Notes: generated by a model not told the origin, from the letters alone. A stretch of 64,000 nt of DNA from Deltaproteobacteria bacterium (GCA_016218915.1 JACRCQ010000031.1:1-64000); one strand, 5' to 3'; numbered from the stretch's first letter, positions 37,536 through 46,582 are shown. Numbers and translations are program-made.

Positions 37536-39306
37536 CGGTCAGCTCCTCTTCCCCGACGCGGGCAGGACGCAGATGCAGAGCGAAGATGCTTCCCCCTTCT
37601 CGACGCATTTGCACGTCGATCCGGGCTCCATGACGGCGCACGATACGGTCCACGATCGCCAGGCCGAGTCCAGTCCCTTGCCCATGCGACTTGGTGGTCA
37701 CGAACGGTTGAAACAGCCTGTCCTTGACTTCCGGATGAATTCCGCACCCGTTGTCGATCACCTTGCAGCAGACCCAGTCCTCTCCGTCGCCAGGCACTTC
37801 GCTGTCGGCTCCCACGATCACCGACAGCGTGCCGCCATGGGGCATCGCCTGGTAGGCATTGACGAGCAGGTTCAGGATCGCCTGCTCGAGCTGCGCAGGA
37901 TCTCCCATGACCGGAGGCGTGTCCGGGTCGATATCCATCCGGACCTCCACCCGCGGGTTGAGCCCGTGTGCCATCTCGATCGATTGCGCCACAATGCTGG
38001 GCAGCTCGATCGGCACCATCCGGGTCTCGGTCGGCCTCGCGTAGTCGAGCAGCCGTCTTATCATCTCTGCAATGCGCTCGGTCTGCTCTACGATCAGCTC
38101 GAAGGCGGCCCGAACCGTTCCCGCGTTGTCCATCTTGCGGAGCGCGTGCTGCGCATTGCCCCGGATCACGTTCAGAGGCGTACCGATCTCGTGCGCCAGC
38201 CCGGATGCGAGCTGCCCCACGGATGCCACGCGCTCCGCATGCAGCAGCTGCTTCTCCGTCCTCGCAACGCGCTCGCTCAGCTCGTCGAACGCACTCACCA
38301 GCTCGTCGTATTCTGCCACGCGCCGGGCGGACTCCGGCACGCTGAGGGGGTGAAGCGCCATGCCTCGCTCCGCGCGGATTGCGTCTCGTATCTGAAGAAT
38401 CGGGCGGGCCAACCTCCGGGTCGTCCACATCAGGATCGCCAGCGCCGCCCCGCCCCCGAACAGAATCGACCACACCAGCGCCATGTACCGGGAGCGCACT
38501 CCGATCACGCTCTGCCCGACGTCCGCGGTCACGATCGCACCCCATTGCGTCCGCTGCGTCCGACTCACGTGTCCCAGACGATCCTTGCCCGAGACAATGC
38601 TCTTGAACCGGATGGATCCCTTGCCTCCCTCGAGGAACATCTTGATCGGCGGATTGCCGTTCAAGTCGATCGGCGCCACGGTCCGATCCTGGTCCGAATA
38701 GAGCAGGACGCCGCCCTGCGCATCGACCACGTACAGGTGGCGACCGTCCTGCGCCCCGGACCAGGCGATCATCTCTCGACGGAGGCCTTCGGGGTCCACC
38801 CTCGCGACCAGCCACATGCCGCTTGCCGCCATCCAGCGCGCGAACAGCACCGTCGGTGCATCCTCGGGCAGCCATCGGTCCACGGGCGATTGGATCATCC
38901 CTGTCGGGATAGGTCGTGTCGAGAGCATTCGCTCATAGCCGCACGGTGTCCCGATACGGTCTTTCGATCTTCCCGATTGCTGCACGCGCCCGGACGGGTC
39001 GACGACCTCCCAGACCACGGCCGGGGGCTCAGTGGGTAGAGAAAGTACTGGATTTGAAGCAGATAGCGCGAGCTCCTGCTCGATGCTCCACGCGAAGGTG
39101 TCCAGGTACCTCGAGGCCAGATCCGCGATGTGCTCGTTCGCCTCGCGCGTCTCGACCTCGAGCTTCGCAACGTCTTCCCGATAACCCGATCCGGTCAGGT
39201 ACACAAGGGGAAGGAATGGCACCACGCTTCCCAGCACCAACGCTATCACCAGAATGCGCGTCATTCTGGTCGCGCTGCGTCGCATGGAGGAACCGGCTCC
39301 GGCCAT
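37528..39306 (-). CDS. Membrane sensor histidine kinase paired with the NtrC-type regulator
   Basis: 592 residues from ATG 39306; an internal ATG at 39285 would remove seven residues. A first helix (RILVIALVLGSVVPFLPLVYL), a periplasmic domain of about 240 residues with Cache-like motifs (ARVDPEGLRREMIAW and HLYVVDAQGGVLLYS), a second helix (MALVWSILFGGGAALAILMW), a HAMP-like region, then HisKA with His372 in LAHEIGTPLNVI and a HATPase (N-box LLVNAYQAM, G1 IDNGCGI, G2 GQGTGLGLAI). It phosphorylates the regulator encoded immediately downstream. The ligand is unknown; the setting between sat and a sulfate-type transporter suggests a sulfur oxyanion or energy signal. Confidence 0.92.
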   Translation of the reverse strand: MAGAGSSMRRSATRMTRILVIALVLGSVVPFLPLVYLTGSGYREDVAKLEVETREANEHIADLASRYLDTFAWSIEQELALSASNPVLSLPTEPPAVVWEVVDPSGRVQQSGRSKDRIGTPCGYERMLSTRPIPTGMIQSPVDRWLPEDAPTVLFARWMAASGMWLVARVDPEGLRREMIAWSGAQDGRHLYVVDAQGGVLLYSDQDRTVAPIDLNGNPPIKMFLEGGKGSIRFKSIVSGKDRLGHVSRTQRTQWGAIVTADVGQSVIGVRSRYMALVWSILFGGGAALAILMWTTRRLARPILQIRDAIRAERGMALHPLSVPESARRVAEYDELVSAFDELSERVARTEKQLLHAERVASVGQLASGLAHEIGTPLNVIRGNAQHALRKMDNAGTVRAAFELIVEQTERIAEMIRRLLDYARPTETRMVPIELPSIVAQSIEMAHGLNPRVEVRMDIDPDTPPVMGDPAQLEQAILNLLVNAYQAMPHGGTLSVIVGADSEVPGDGEDWVCCKVIDNGCGIHPEVKDRLFQPFVTTKSHGQGTGLGLAIVDRIVRRHGARIDVQMRREGGSIFALHLRPARVGEEELTGE

Positions 39307-39507
39307 CTCAGTCTCCGAGTGGGAGGGCGCCCTCGAGGGAAGGAGGAAGGACTGTAGCACGGGTTGCCTACCGGGTTGTAAGCACTCCCTGCGCCGACGG
39401 CCTCGGGGCAGGGTGGGACAGATCGCCCCGCGTGCTCGACGTCGATTCTTCCGCCCACGGCGACGGTTTCCCGAACGTCGGTGGTTTGAAGGGATCGGAA
39501 CGGCTCA

Positions 39508-40710
39508 ATGCCAGAAGGAAGGTGGGTCGTGGATACGACGCCGAGCCTGCCGGATCGCGAGGATTCCTGGTTCAAGCGCTGGAGACAACAGCGGAATCGC
39601 TACGATCTCCTGGAGCTTGGAGGCTCTTTCGGCGACCTCGGCACGCTCATCCCCTTCGTCGCAGGCTACATCGTCGTACTCAAGCTCGATCCCCTCGGGA
39701 TTCTATTCATGTTCGGCCTCTGCGAGATCCTGGTCGGGCTCTTCTTCAAGACTCCGATCCCGGTGCAGCCCATGAAGGCAATCGGCGGCGCCGCCATCGC
39801 CTCCGCCGGAGCCGTCAGCCCTGCCATGGTATGCGGGGCAGGTCTGTTCACCGGCATCTTCTGGCTACTCGCAGGAACGACGCGGCTCGTCGAGGTCGTC
39901 ACTCGCCTGGCTCCGCGTCCCGTCGTCCGCGGGATCGTCCTGGGCCTGGGCCTGTCCTTCATGAGCCAGGGTATCAAGATGATGGCCACGACCCCCTGGC
40001 TCGCTGGCATCGGGCTCGTCGCCACCTTCCTGCTCCTGTCCTGGACAAGACTGCCCGCCATGTTCGCGCTGCTGCTGCTGGGAGCCGCCGCAGCCTTCGC
40101 ACTCGATCCCGGGCTGGCCGGAAGGTTCGCTGCGGTGAGGCCCGAGTTCCGACTGCCCCACTTCACGCTGGCCCACCTGTCCTACAAGGAGGCCGTGTCT
40201 GGCGCGATCGTCCTCGCCATCCCCCAGCTGCCGCTCACCATCGGCAACGCCGTGATCGCAGTGCGCGCCGAGAACAACCAGCTGTTCCCGGAGCGACCCG
40301 TGACCGACCGCACGCTGGCCGTCTCCCAGGGATTGATCAACCTGGTGTCAGCGCCCTTCGGCGGCGTACCGATGTGCCATGGAGCCGGCGGCATGGCCGG
40401 GCATGTCCGGTTCGGCGCCCGCACCGGCGGCTCGCTGGTGATGCTCGGCGTGATCATGATGGTGCTCTCACTCTGGTTCAGCCACTCGGTCGTCCTGCTG
40501 TTCGAAGTATTCCCAGCGGCGGTGCTTGGTGTCATCCTGTTCTTCGCGGGAATCGAGCTCGCGAGCACGGTCAAGGACATTGGCAAGGAGCGGGAGGACG
40601 TCACCTTGATGCTGGTCGTGGCCGGCGTGGCGATGTGGAACATGGGCGCGGCGTTCCTCGCCGGAGTGATTCTCAGCCAGGCGCTTCGGCGACGGTGGAT
40701 CAAGATCTGA
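39508..40710 (+). CDS. MOT1-type oxyanion transporter (molybdate or sulfate)
   Basis: 400 residues from ATG 39508. About ten membrane helices are visible. Signature segments are TPIPVQPMKAIGGAAIA and FGGVPMCHGAGGMAGHVRFG, which match the MOT1 branch of the SulP-related superfamily, and ELGGSFGDLGTLIPFVAGY near the start. There is no C-terminal STAS domain. Plant members move molybdate; several bacterial members are annotated as sulfate transporters. Divergence from the kinase/regulator operon and proximity to sat support sulfate uptake for respiration, but molybdate remains possible. Its stop overlaps the ATG of the sigma-factor gene (TGATG). Confidence 0.85.
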   Translation: MPEGRWVVDTTPSLPDREDSWFKRWRQQRNRYDLLELGGSFGDLGTLIPFVAGYIVVLKLDPLGILFMFGLCEILVGLFFKTPIPVQPMKAIGGAAIASAGAVSPAMVCGAGLFTGIFWLLAGTTRLVEVVTRLAPRPVVRGIVLGLGLSFMSQGIKMMATTPWLAGIGLVATFLLLSWTRLPAMFALLLLGAAAAFALDPGLAGRFAAVRPEFRLPHFTLAHLSYKEAVSGAIVLAIPQLPLTIGNAVIAVRAENNQLFPERPVTDRTLAVSQGLINLVSAPFGGVPMCHGAGGMAGHVRFGARTGGSLVMLGVIMMVLSLWFSHSVVLLFEVFPAAVLGVILFFAGIELASTVKDIGKEREDVTLMLVVAGVAMWNMGAAFLAGVILSQALRRRWIKI

Positions 40711-41285
40711 TGCGGGAGAAGCGAAGCAGCGAGCAGCTGATGGCCCGGGTGGGCGCTGGAGATCGCAAGGCGGCTTCCGAGCTCGTGCTGCGACACCAAC
40801 GCGCGCTGCTCAACTTCTTCTACCGCTACACCAACGACCCGCTGCTGGCCGAGGACCTCACGCAAGAGACCTTTCTGCGCATCTACCGAGCTGCACCGAC
40901 CTACCTGCCTTGCGCGCCGTTCGGCGTCTGGCTCTTTCGAATCGCCAGGAACCTGTGCCTGAACGAGCTCAAGTCTCGCCGCTACCGACGCGCGCAGCTC
41001 GACCCTGGATGCTCGGTCGCCGATCCGGAGCATGCCGTTGCCCGCGCCCAGCTCGACGAACGCGTCCGGCTCGCAGTGAGACAGCTCCCGGAGCGTCAGC
41101 GGCTTGCGCTGGTGCTCCGTCGCTTCGAAGGCCTGTCCGTGTCCGAGGTGGCACAGGTGATGGAGACGACCACGGACGCCGTGGATGGGCTGATGGCTCG
41201 AGCCGCGTCGCGCTTGCGCGCGTCCCTGGGGGATCTGCTCCAGGAAGCGGCGCAAGCTGCCGACGCAGCGGTGAGGAGATCATGA
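40710..41285 (+). CDS. ECF-type RNA polymerase sigma factor
   Basis: 191 residues from an ATG overlapping the transporter stop. Region 2 is clear (LLNFFYRYTNDPLLAEDLTQ and TFLRIYRAAPTY, then FGVWLFRIARNLCLNELKSR). Region 4 follows (LPERQRLALVLRRFEGLSVS, EVAQVMETTTDAVDGLMARA). There are no regions 1 or 3, as in ECF sigma factors. It probably serves its own operon together with the two small proteins that follow. Translational coupling to an oxyanion transporter is unusual and may only reflect compact gene order. Confidence 0.9.
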   Translation: MREKRSSEQLMARVGAGDRKAASELVLRHQRALLNFFYRYTNDPLLAEDLTQETFLRIYRAAPTYLPCAPFGVWLFRIARNLCLNELKSRRYRRAQLDPGCSVADPEHAVARAQLDERVRLAVRQLPERQRLALVLRRFEGLSVSEVAQVMETTTDAVDGLMARAASRLRASLGDLLQEAAQAADAAVRRS

Positions 41286-41599
41286 ACAAGCGCAGCGCCA
41301 GACCCGAGACGATGAGACGAAGACGTCGCCCGCAGGGCAGGCAAGAGCCTGCCGGGCGGTCTGCGCGGATCCACAGGCATGCCGCGTTGTGGAAGCTGTT
41401 GGGCGAGATGTCGAGCCTGGAGCCGCGTCGCGCCTTCACGAGGCGTCTGCTGGGCCTCGCAGATACGCGGCAGGCAGAGGCTCCCCGGGCATCCTGCGCC
41501 CCGAGGGTTGGTGCGATCAGTGGGCACGCGCTCGAGCAGTTCGGCGACTTCCCTCCCGGCTCGCTCGGCTGGTTGCTCTTTGCATTGGGTGGAGGTTGA
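41282..41599 (+). CDS. Small protein linked to the ECF sigma factor, possible reduced anti-sigma factor
   Basis: 105 residues from ATG 41282 (GAGGAGATC upstream), overlapping the sigma-factor stop by four bases. A basic N-terminus precedes ALWKLLGEMSSLEPRRAFTR, a pattern reminiscent of the LW-x-LLG-x(5)EP-x(2)-FT segment in anti-sigma-like proteins encoded between ECF sigma factors and heavy-metal-sensor proteins. I see no zinc-binding anti-sigma motif and no full membrane helix; only a short hydrophobic end (GSLGWLLFALGGG). It may be a truncated or simplified anti-sigma factor. The family call is tentative. Confidence 0.55.
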   Translation: MNKRSARPETMRRRRRPQGRQEPAGRSARIHRHAALWKLLGEMSSLEPRRAFTRRLLGLADTRQAEAPRASCAPRVGAISGHALEQFGDFPPGSLGWLLFALGGG

Positions 41600-41601
41600 T
41601 C

Positions 41602-41985
41602 ATGGCAGCATCGAAGCGTCGGTCGCCCTCGAGGCCCCAGGGATACCTCGACTTCATCGAGCTCAGCGAAGAGCAGCGAAGGCAGGTCGCCGAGATTCGC
41701 AGAGTGTTCCTGCCGCGCGTTGCAGCGCTGCGGACGCAGCTGCGCGCGTTGCGAAGCGAGCTGGTGGAGCAGCTGTTCGCTGCGCCCACGAAGCGAGCGC
41801 GGGCCAAGGCCACGGTGGTGAGGATTTCTCGGCTGCAGCAGGAGCTGGAGCTGGAGGTCCTCGACCACATCCTGCAGGAGAAGGAGCTGCTGACGTCGTC
41901 GCAGCAGAGGCAATTCCGCGAGGTGATCGCGCAGCAGTTCCAAGACGGCGGGCTGGGGATCCACGATGCTCGCGCAGCGCGTTGA
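41602..41985 (+). CDS. Spy/CpxP-like helical protein without a signal peptide
   Basis: 127 residues from ATG 41602 with GGAGGT six bases upstream. The body is helical with LSEEQRRQVAEIRRVFLPRV, LRTQLRALRSELVEQLF and a second motif LTSSQQRQFREVI. This repeated L-(T/S)-x-EQR pattern is that of periplasmic heavy-metal-resistance/Spy-type proteins found downstream of ECF sigma factors. However, the N-terminus (MAASKRRSPSRPQGYLDFIE) is basic and has no hydrophobic signal, so it should stay in the cytoplasm. It may sense or regulate the sigma factor directly. Confidence 0.65.
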   Translation: MAASKRRSPSRPQGYLDFIELSEEQRRQVAEIRRVFLPRVAALRTQLRALRSELVEQLFAAPTKRARAKATVVRISRLQQELELEVLDHILQEKELLTSSQQRQFREVIAQQFQDGGLGIHDARAAR

Positions 41986-42772
41986 GCGTCCTACGTGGCT
42001 GTCCCGATGAGGACAAAAAGGGCGGCGGGTCGTTCGTGCCGGGGCGGTTTGCGATAACGCGACGAGTCGGCGGAGAGCGCTCGAGCTGATTCGTGTGGTT
42101 GATTCACGATCGGGCAGCCAGCGATCGCGGTTTGTGTCCAGAAATGATGGTTTCCGAAACGTGCGCGACGTCGCGATTGAAATCGGGACCGCGGAGGCGG
42201 TCTGGAGCGGGCCAGAGGGAGGTGCTCGGATTATGTCCTTGCTGGATTGTATTGCGCCTCCGTCCGGACCATTTTGGGCTACCAATAACAGGCATGGGTG
42301 GGCGTATCTCCGCATGCGTGAAAACCCAGCTTCACAATTGATGATTTTGGCCATCGTCTCTGACGCAAGCATTTTTGTCGTGTGATTCAGGATGGACGGT
42401 GCCAATTCCAGAGGAAAACCGATCGCGTCACGGCTGATTCGTGCCAGGCCTCACGATTGGCGCGGAATAATCACCGGCGCTTTATCGATTATTGGACATC
42501 TATTTTGGTTGACTGCCGAAAAATAGCGGCGCATTAATGAAGCCACAAGAGCACCAGGGTATTCGAGCTGTTCTTGGCACATATCGCGTATTGATGGGTT
42601 CCGCGAGGCCGCGACGCGCCGGGCCACAGTGGCCGCTGGGAGGGCGCGTCATCGTCTTGTGGACCGATAGAGGGTCCGTCCCGCGCCAGGCCGGCTGCGT
42701 GCCGCCTACAGGGCGCTACGGCCCCGTTCGTCCGTCGACCGACGTTCCATGTGTCCCCCGAGGAGGTCTCTC
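41986..42772. other. Long AT-rich intergenic region heading the sat-apr-qmo-dsr run
   Basis: About 790 bases with no convincing gene. The stretch of about 42280-42540 is clearly richer in A/T than the rest of the window. This is the natural place for the main promoter and operators of the sulfate-reduction genes. A possible sigma-70 promoter is listed separately. I could not identify a clear Rex, HcpR or sigma-54 site. Confidence 0.5.
42509..42537 (+). promoter_or_regulatory. Possible sigma-70 promoter
   Basis: TTGACT (42509-42514), 17 bases, CATTAA (42532-42537). The -35 element is strong and the spacing is right, but the -10 element matches only three of six positions. The local A/T richness supports a promoter. 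The leader to the sat ATG would be about 230 bases. Confidence 0.3.
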
Positions 42773-44008
42773 ATGCCGCTGGTCCCGCCCCATGGCAGAG
42801 AAAAGATTCTCAAGCCCCTGATGCTCGAAGGGGAAGCCCTGAGGCAGGAGCGGGTCCGGGCCAAGACTCTCAAGAGAGTGGTCATGACCACGCGCGAGAC
42901 CTCGGACCTGCTGATGCTGGGCATGGGCGCCTTCACGCCCCTGACCGGCTTCATGACCAGCGCGGACTGGAAGAGCGTCTGTGACGACTATCGCACGTCC
43001 GATCGCACGTTCTGGCCCGTTCCCATCACCTTGAGCGCCACTCCCGAGGCCGCATCGAGCGTGAAGCAGGGCGAGGATGTCGCGCTGGAAGACGAGGAGA
43101 CGCACGAAATCATCGGCACCATGACGATCGCCGAGAAGTACGGCATCGACAAGAAGCACGAGTGCGTGCAGGTCTTTCGCACGCTCGATCCCGAACACCC
43201 GGGCGTCAAGAAGGTGATGGAGCAGGGCAACGTCAACCTGGGCGGCCCGGTTCGCGTGATCTCCGAAAGCTACTATCCCGAGATGTTCCGGGGCGTGTAC
43301 ATGCGACCCGCAGAGTCCCGGGCGATGTTCGAGAAGATGGGCTGGAGCCGCGTGGCAGCGCTGCAGCTGCGCAACCCGATGCACCGGTCCCACGAGTACC
43401 TGGCCAAGATCGCAATCGAGGTGTGCGACGGGCTCTTCATCCACCAGCTGGTGGGCAAGCTCAAGCCCGGGGACATCCCCGCGGACGTGCGCGTGCGTGC
43501 GGTCAACATGCTTGTGGAGCTCTACTTCGCGAAGAACACCGCGGTCCAGGGCGGCTACCCCATGGAGATGCGCTATGCGGGGCCGCGCGAAGCGCTCCTG
43601 CACGCCGTATTCCGCCAGAACTTCGGCTGCTCCGACATGATCATCGGGCGCGATCACGCTGGCGTGGGCAACTACTACGGGCCGTTCGACGCCCAGCGGA
43701 TCTTTGACGAGATCCCGCCAGACGCGATTGGCATTCGGCCCATGAAGATCGACTGGACCTGGTTCTGCCGCAAGTGCAGGGGAATGTCCTCGGCGCGCAC
43801 GTGCCCGGACTCCCACAAGGATTCTCGTCTTATGCTCTCGGGCACGGTGGTCCGAAAGACCTTGTCCGAAGGCGGAGAGCTCGATCCCGACTTCAGCCGT
43901 CCCGAAGTCCTGGCCATTCTCAAGCAGTATTACAAGGAGTTGGACGCGAGCGCGAACGTGGAGGTCAAGCTCCACGACGCGGCGACCGGAAATACGATTA
44001 AGCAGTAG
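42773..44008 (+). CDS. sat: ATP sulfurylase, copy 2, with a cysteine-rich insert
   Basis: 411 residues from ATG 42773; AGGAGGT lies five bases upstream, so the upstream in-frame start is rejected. Catalytic motif [15 protein letters not shown], then [16 protein letters not shown] and [10 protein letters not shown]. Between them lies [16 protein letters not shown], with three closely spaced cysteines followed by His (PDSHKDSR), a likely metal site absent from copy 1. It makes APS from sulfate and ATP. It is the first gene of the run leading into aprBA, so it is probably the main dissimilatory enzyme. The two copies differ throughout and are not a recent duplication. Confidence 0.95.
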   Translation: MPLVPPHGREKILKPLMLEGEALRQERVRAKTLKRVVMTTRETSDLLMLGMGAFTPLTGFMTSADWKSVCDDYRTSDRTFWPVPITLSATPEAASSVKQGEDVALEDEETHEIIGTMTIAEKYGIDKKHECVQVFRTLDPEHPGVKKVMEQGNVNLGGPVRVISESYYPEMFRGVYMRPAESRAMFEKMGWSRVAALQLRNPMHRSHEYLAKIAIEVCDGLFIHQLVGKLKPGDIPADVRVRAVNMLVELYFAKNTAVQGGYPMEMRYAGPREALLHAVFRQNFGCSDMIIGRDHAGVGNYYGPFDAQRIFDEIPPDAIGIRPMKIDWTWFCRKCRGMSSARTCPDSHKDSRLMLSGTVVRKTLSEGGELDPDFSRPEVLAILKQYYKELDASANVEVKLHDAATGNTIKQ

Positions 44009-44033
44009 GCGATTCAGCACCGACACGTCCAGG

Positions 44034-44061
44034 GGAGCTGGCCCCGCCGGCCGTCAGCTCC
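44034..44061 (+). terminator. Intercistronic hairpin between sat and aprB
   Basis: GGAGCTG (44034-44040) pairs perfectly with CAGCTCC (44055-44061), and the loop contains a further self-complementary GGCC pair. No T-run follows. It could partly terminate transcription from sat or protect the 5' end of a processed aprBA message. A similar hairpin follows aprA. Confidence 0.5.
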
Positions 44062-44146
44062 ACGGCGGGGGTGTACGGTGTGAGGTGCGATTCGACTAAC
44101 GGTCGGCAAGACAAACGGTCTGTCACGTAGAGAAGGAGATACCCAA

Positions 44147-44590
44147 ATGCCGAGCTTCGTGATCAACGATAAGTGCGACGGCTGCAAAGGCAAGGACAAG
44201 ACTGCCTGTATGTACGTCTGCCCGAACGATCTCATGGTCCTCGATAAGGCCAAGATGAAGGCCTACAACCGCGCTCCCGACATGTGCTGGGAGTGCTACT
44301 CGTGCATCAAGATCTGCCCGCAGCAGGCCATGGACTGCCGCGGCTACGCGGACTTCGTGCCCCTGGGTGCTTCGGCGACGCCGCTGCGCGGCTCCGAGGA
44401 CATCATGTGGACCATCAAGTTCCGCAACGGGACCGTCAAGCGGTTCAAGTTCCCCATTCGCACCACTCCGGAAGGCTCCGCCAAGCCCAATGGCGGATTT
44501 GAAGAGGGCGCGGGCGACTTCAACAGCCCGGCGCTCTTCACTGAGCCGGCTTCCCTGCACATGAAGGAAGTCCACCCCCTGAAGAAGTGA
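44147..44590 (+). CDS. aprB: APS reductase beta subunit
   Basis: 147 residues; GAAGGAGA precedes the ATG. Two ferredoxin-type cluster motifs are visible: CDGCKGKDKTACMYVCP and CWECYSCIKICPQQAMDC. A beta-strand region and an extended C-terminal tail (SPALFTEPASLHMKEVHP) wrap around AprA in known structures. AprB passes electrons from its donor, probably the Qmo complex, through two [4Fe-4S] clusters to the FAD of AprA in the cytoplasm. aprA starts 20 bases later. Length and motifs are fully typical. Confidence 0.97.
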   Translation: MPSFVINDKCDGCKGKDKTACMYVCPNDLMVLDKAKMKAYNRAPDMCWECYSCIKICPQQAMDCRGYADFVPLGASATPLRGSEDIMWTIKFRNGTVKRFKFPIRTTPEGSAKPNGGFEEGAGDFNSPALFTEPASLHMKEVHPLKK

Positions 44591-44609
44591 ACGCCGAGGG
44601 AGAACGAAG

Positions 44610-46496
44610 ATGGCTAATTTTCAGACTAAGATTGTAGAGACTGATGTTCTGATCGTCGGCGGAGGCATGGCCGCAACCGGCGCTGCTGTCGAAGCCGCCT
44701 ACTGGGCCAAGAAGAACGGCCTGAAAGTCACCCTGGTCGACAAGGCTGCCATGGACCGCTCCGGCGCCGTTGCCATGGGTTTGTCCGCTCTCAACCAGTA
44801 CCTCGGCGTAGGCGCTGGCGACAACACCGTTGAAGACTACGTCCGCTACGTTCGCCAGGACCTCATGGGCATCACCCGTGAAGACCTGGTCTTCGACATC
44901 GCCCGTCACGTCGACGGCACCGTCCACCTCTTCGAGAAGTGGGGCCTGCCAATCTGGAAGGATGAAGCCGGCAAGTACGTCCACGAAGGCCGTTGGCAGG
45001 TCATGATCAACGGCGAGTCCTACAAGGTGCTCGTCGCCGAAGCCGCCAAGAACGCCCTCGGCACCGAGAACATCTACGAGCGCGTCTTCATCACCGAGCC
45101 CATCGTCGAAAACGGCAAGTGCGTCGGTGCTGTGGGCTTCTCCACCCGCGACGAGGTCTTCTACGTCTTCAAGGCCAAGGCCGTGCTCGTCGCTGCGGGC
45201 GGCGCCGTCAGCGTCTTCCGTCCCCGCTCCGTCGGCGAAGGCTTGGGCCGCAGCTGGTACCCGCCGTTCAACAGCGGCTCTTCCGCGTACATGACCATCA
45301 AGGCCGGCGCCGAGATGACCTGTCAGGAAGTGCGATTCATCCCCGTCCGCTTCAAGGATGGATACGGCCCGGTGGGAGCGTGGTTCCTTCTGTTCAAGGC
45401 CGCGGCCACGAACGCCTTCGGCGAGAACTACATGGCAACCCACGCCGACGAGCTCAAGAAGTATGCGCCCTACGGCCTGGGCAAGCCGATTCCCGCTTGC
45501 CTCCGGAACCACCTCGGCATGATGGATATCTTCGCTGGCAAGGGCCCGCTGTACATGCAGACGGCTGAGGCCATCCAGAAGATCGCCGCCAATGCCCCGG
45601 ACGAGAAGTCCGCCAAGAAGAAGCTCAAGGAGCTCGAGAGCGAGGCTTGGGAAGACTTCCTCGACATGACGATCAGCCAGGCCATCCTGTGGGCCGCGCA
45701 GAACATCGAGCCCGAGAAGGTGCCCTCCGAGATCGCTCCCTGCGAGCCCTACTTCATCGGCTCGCACTCCGGCGCTTCCGGCGCGTGGGTTTCGGGTCAG
45801 GAAGACCTGCAGACCGAGGCCACCAAGAAGGACTACTTCTGGGGCTATGCCTACATGACCACCGTGCCCGGCATGTTCGCCGCGGGCGACGCGTCGGGTG
45901 CTTCCAGCCACAAGTTCTCGACCGGCTCCTTCACCGAGGGCCGCCTCGCCGCCAAGGCTGCGTGCAAGTACTGCGTCGACAACAAGGCCGCGCCCGTCGT
46001 GACCGACGCCGTCATCGAAGACTTCAAGAAGCGCACGACCGCGCCGATGGCGCTCTTCGAGCAGCACCAGGCCTACTCGAACGACCCGAACATCAACCCC
46101 AACTTCATCAAGCCCCGCGACTACATGTTCCGTCTGCAGAAGCTCATGGACGAGTACGCAGGCGGCGTGTCAAGTCAGTTCACGACCAACGAGAAGCTGC
46201 TCGACCGTGGCCTGCATCTGCTGGGCATGCTCAAGGAAGACGCCGCGAAGCTGGCGGCCGGGGATCTCAACGAGCTGATGAGGTGCTGGGAGAACATCCA
46301 TCGCACCTGGCAGGCTGAGTCCCATATCCGCACCCTGCAGTTCCGCCAGGAGACGCGTTGGCCGGGCTACTACTACCGCGCCGACAAGCCCGGGCTGGAC
46401 GATGCCAACTGGAAGTGCTTCGTGAATTGCAAGTGCGACGCCAAGACCGGTGAGTGGACGATGATCAAGCGTCCGATCCACCGCATCGTCGAGTAG
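44610..46496 (+). CDS. aprA: APS reductase alpha subunit
   Basis: 628 residues with a good ribosome site (GAGGGAGAACGAAG). The FAD-binding N-terminus reads VLIVGGGMAATGAAVEAAYW, then DRSGAVAMGLSALNQYLG and AAGGAVSVFRPR. A second FAD contact is near MFAAGDASGASSHKFSTGSF. The enzyme reduces APS to sulfite and AMP on FAD, taking electrons from AprB. Codon choice is strongly biased to C-ending codons, and the gene looks highly expressed. Hairpins lie on both sides of the aprBA pair, which may raise the level of this message. Clustering with sat and qmo, and with dsrD downstream, favours the reductive direction. Confidence 0.97.
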   Translation: MANFQTKIVETDVLIVGGGMAATGAAVEAAYWAKKNGLKVTLVDKAAMDRSGAVAMGLSALNQYLGVGAGDNTVEDYVRYVRQDLMGITREDLVFDIARHVDGTVHLFEKWGLPIWKDEAGKYVHEGRWQVMINGESYKVLVAEAAKNALGTENIYERVFITEPIVENGKCVGAVGFSTRDEVFYVFKAKAVLVAAGGAVSVFRPRSVGEGLGRSWYPPFNSGSSAYMTIKAGAEMTCQEVRFIPVRFKDGYGPVGAWFLLFKAAATNAFGENYMATHADELKKYAPYGLGKPIPACLRNHLGMMDIFAGKGPLYMQTAEAIQKIAANAPDEKSAKKKLKELESEAWEDFLDMTISQAILWAAQNIEPEKVPSEIAPCEPYFIGSHSGASGAWVSGQEDLQTEATKKDYFWGYAYMTTVPGMFAAGDASGASSHKFSTGSFTEGRLAAKAACKYCVDNKAAPVVTDAVIEDFKKRTTAPMALFEQHQAYSNDPNINPNFIKPRDYMFRLQKLMDEYAGGVSSQFTTNEKLLDRGLHLLGMLKEDAAKLAAGDLNELMRCWENIHRTWQAESHIRTLQFRQETRWPGYYYRADKPGLDDANWKCFVNCKCDAKTGEWTMIKRPIHRIVE

Positions 46497-46520
46497 TCGC
46501 AGGCACGCGGGTTCGCAGTT

Positions 46521-46550
46521 CCTCCGGACGTTCCAGCGGACGTCCGGAGG
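46521..46550 (+). terminator. Strong hairpin after aprA
   Basis: CCTCCGGACGT (46521-46531) and ACGTCCGGAGG (46540-46550) form a perfect 11-pair stem with an eight-base loop, 25 bases after the aprA stop. No T-run follows, so a partial terminator or a 3' stabiliser of the aprBA message is likely, with some read-through into the next genes. Confidence 0.65.
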
Positions 46551-46582
46551 GGCCCGCGGGCGTTTCACCAAGAGGCCGCGAG

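Noticed and set aside
42093..42385. Open frames in the AT-rich leader before sat
   Set aside because: They have no ribosome site, no motif and unbiased codon use; they are more likely leader DNA.
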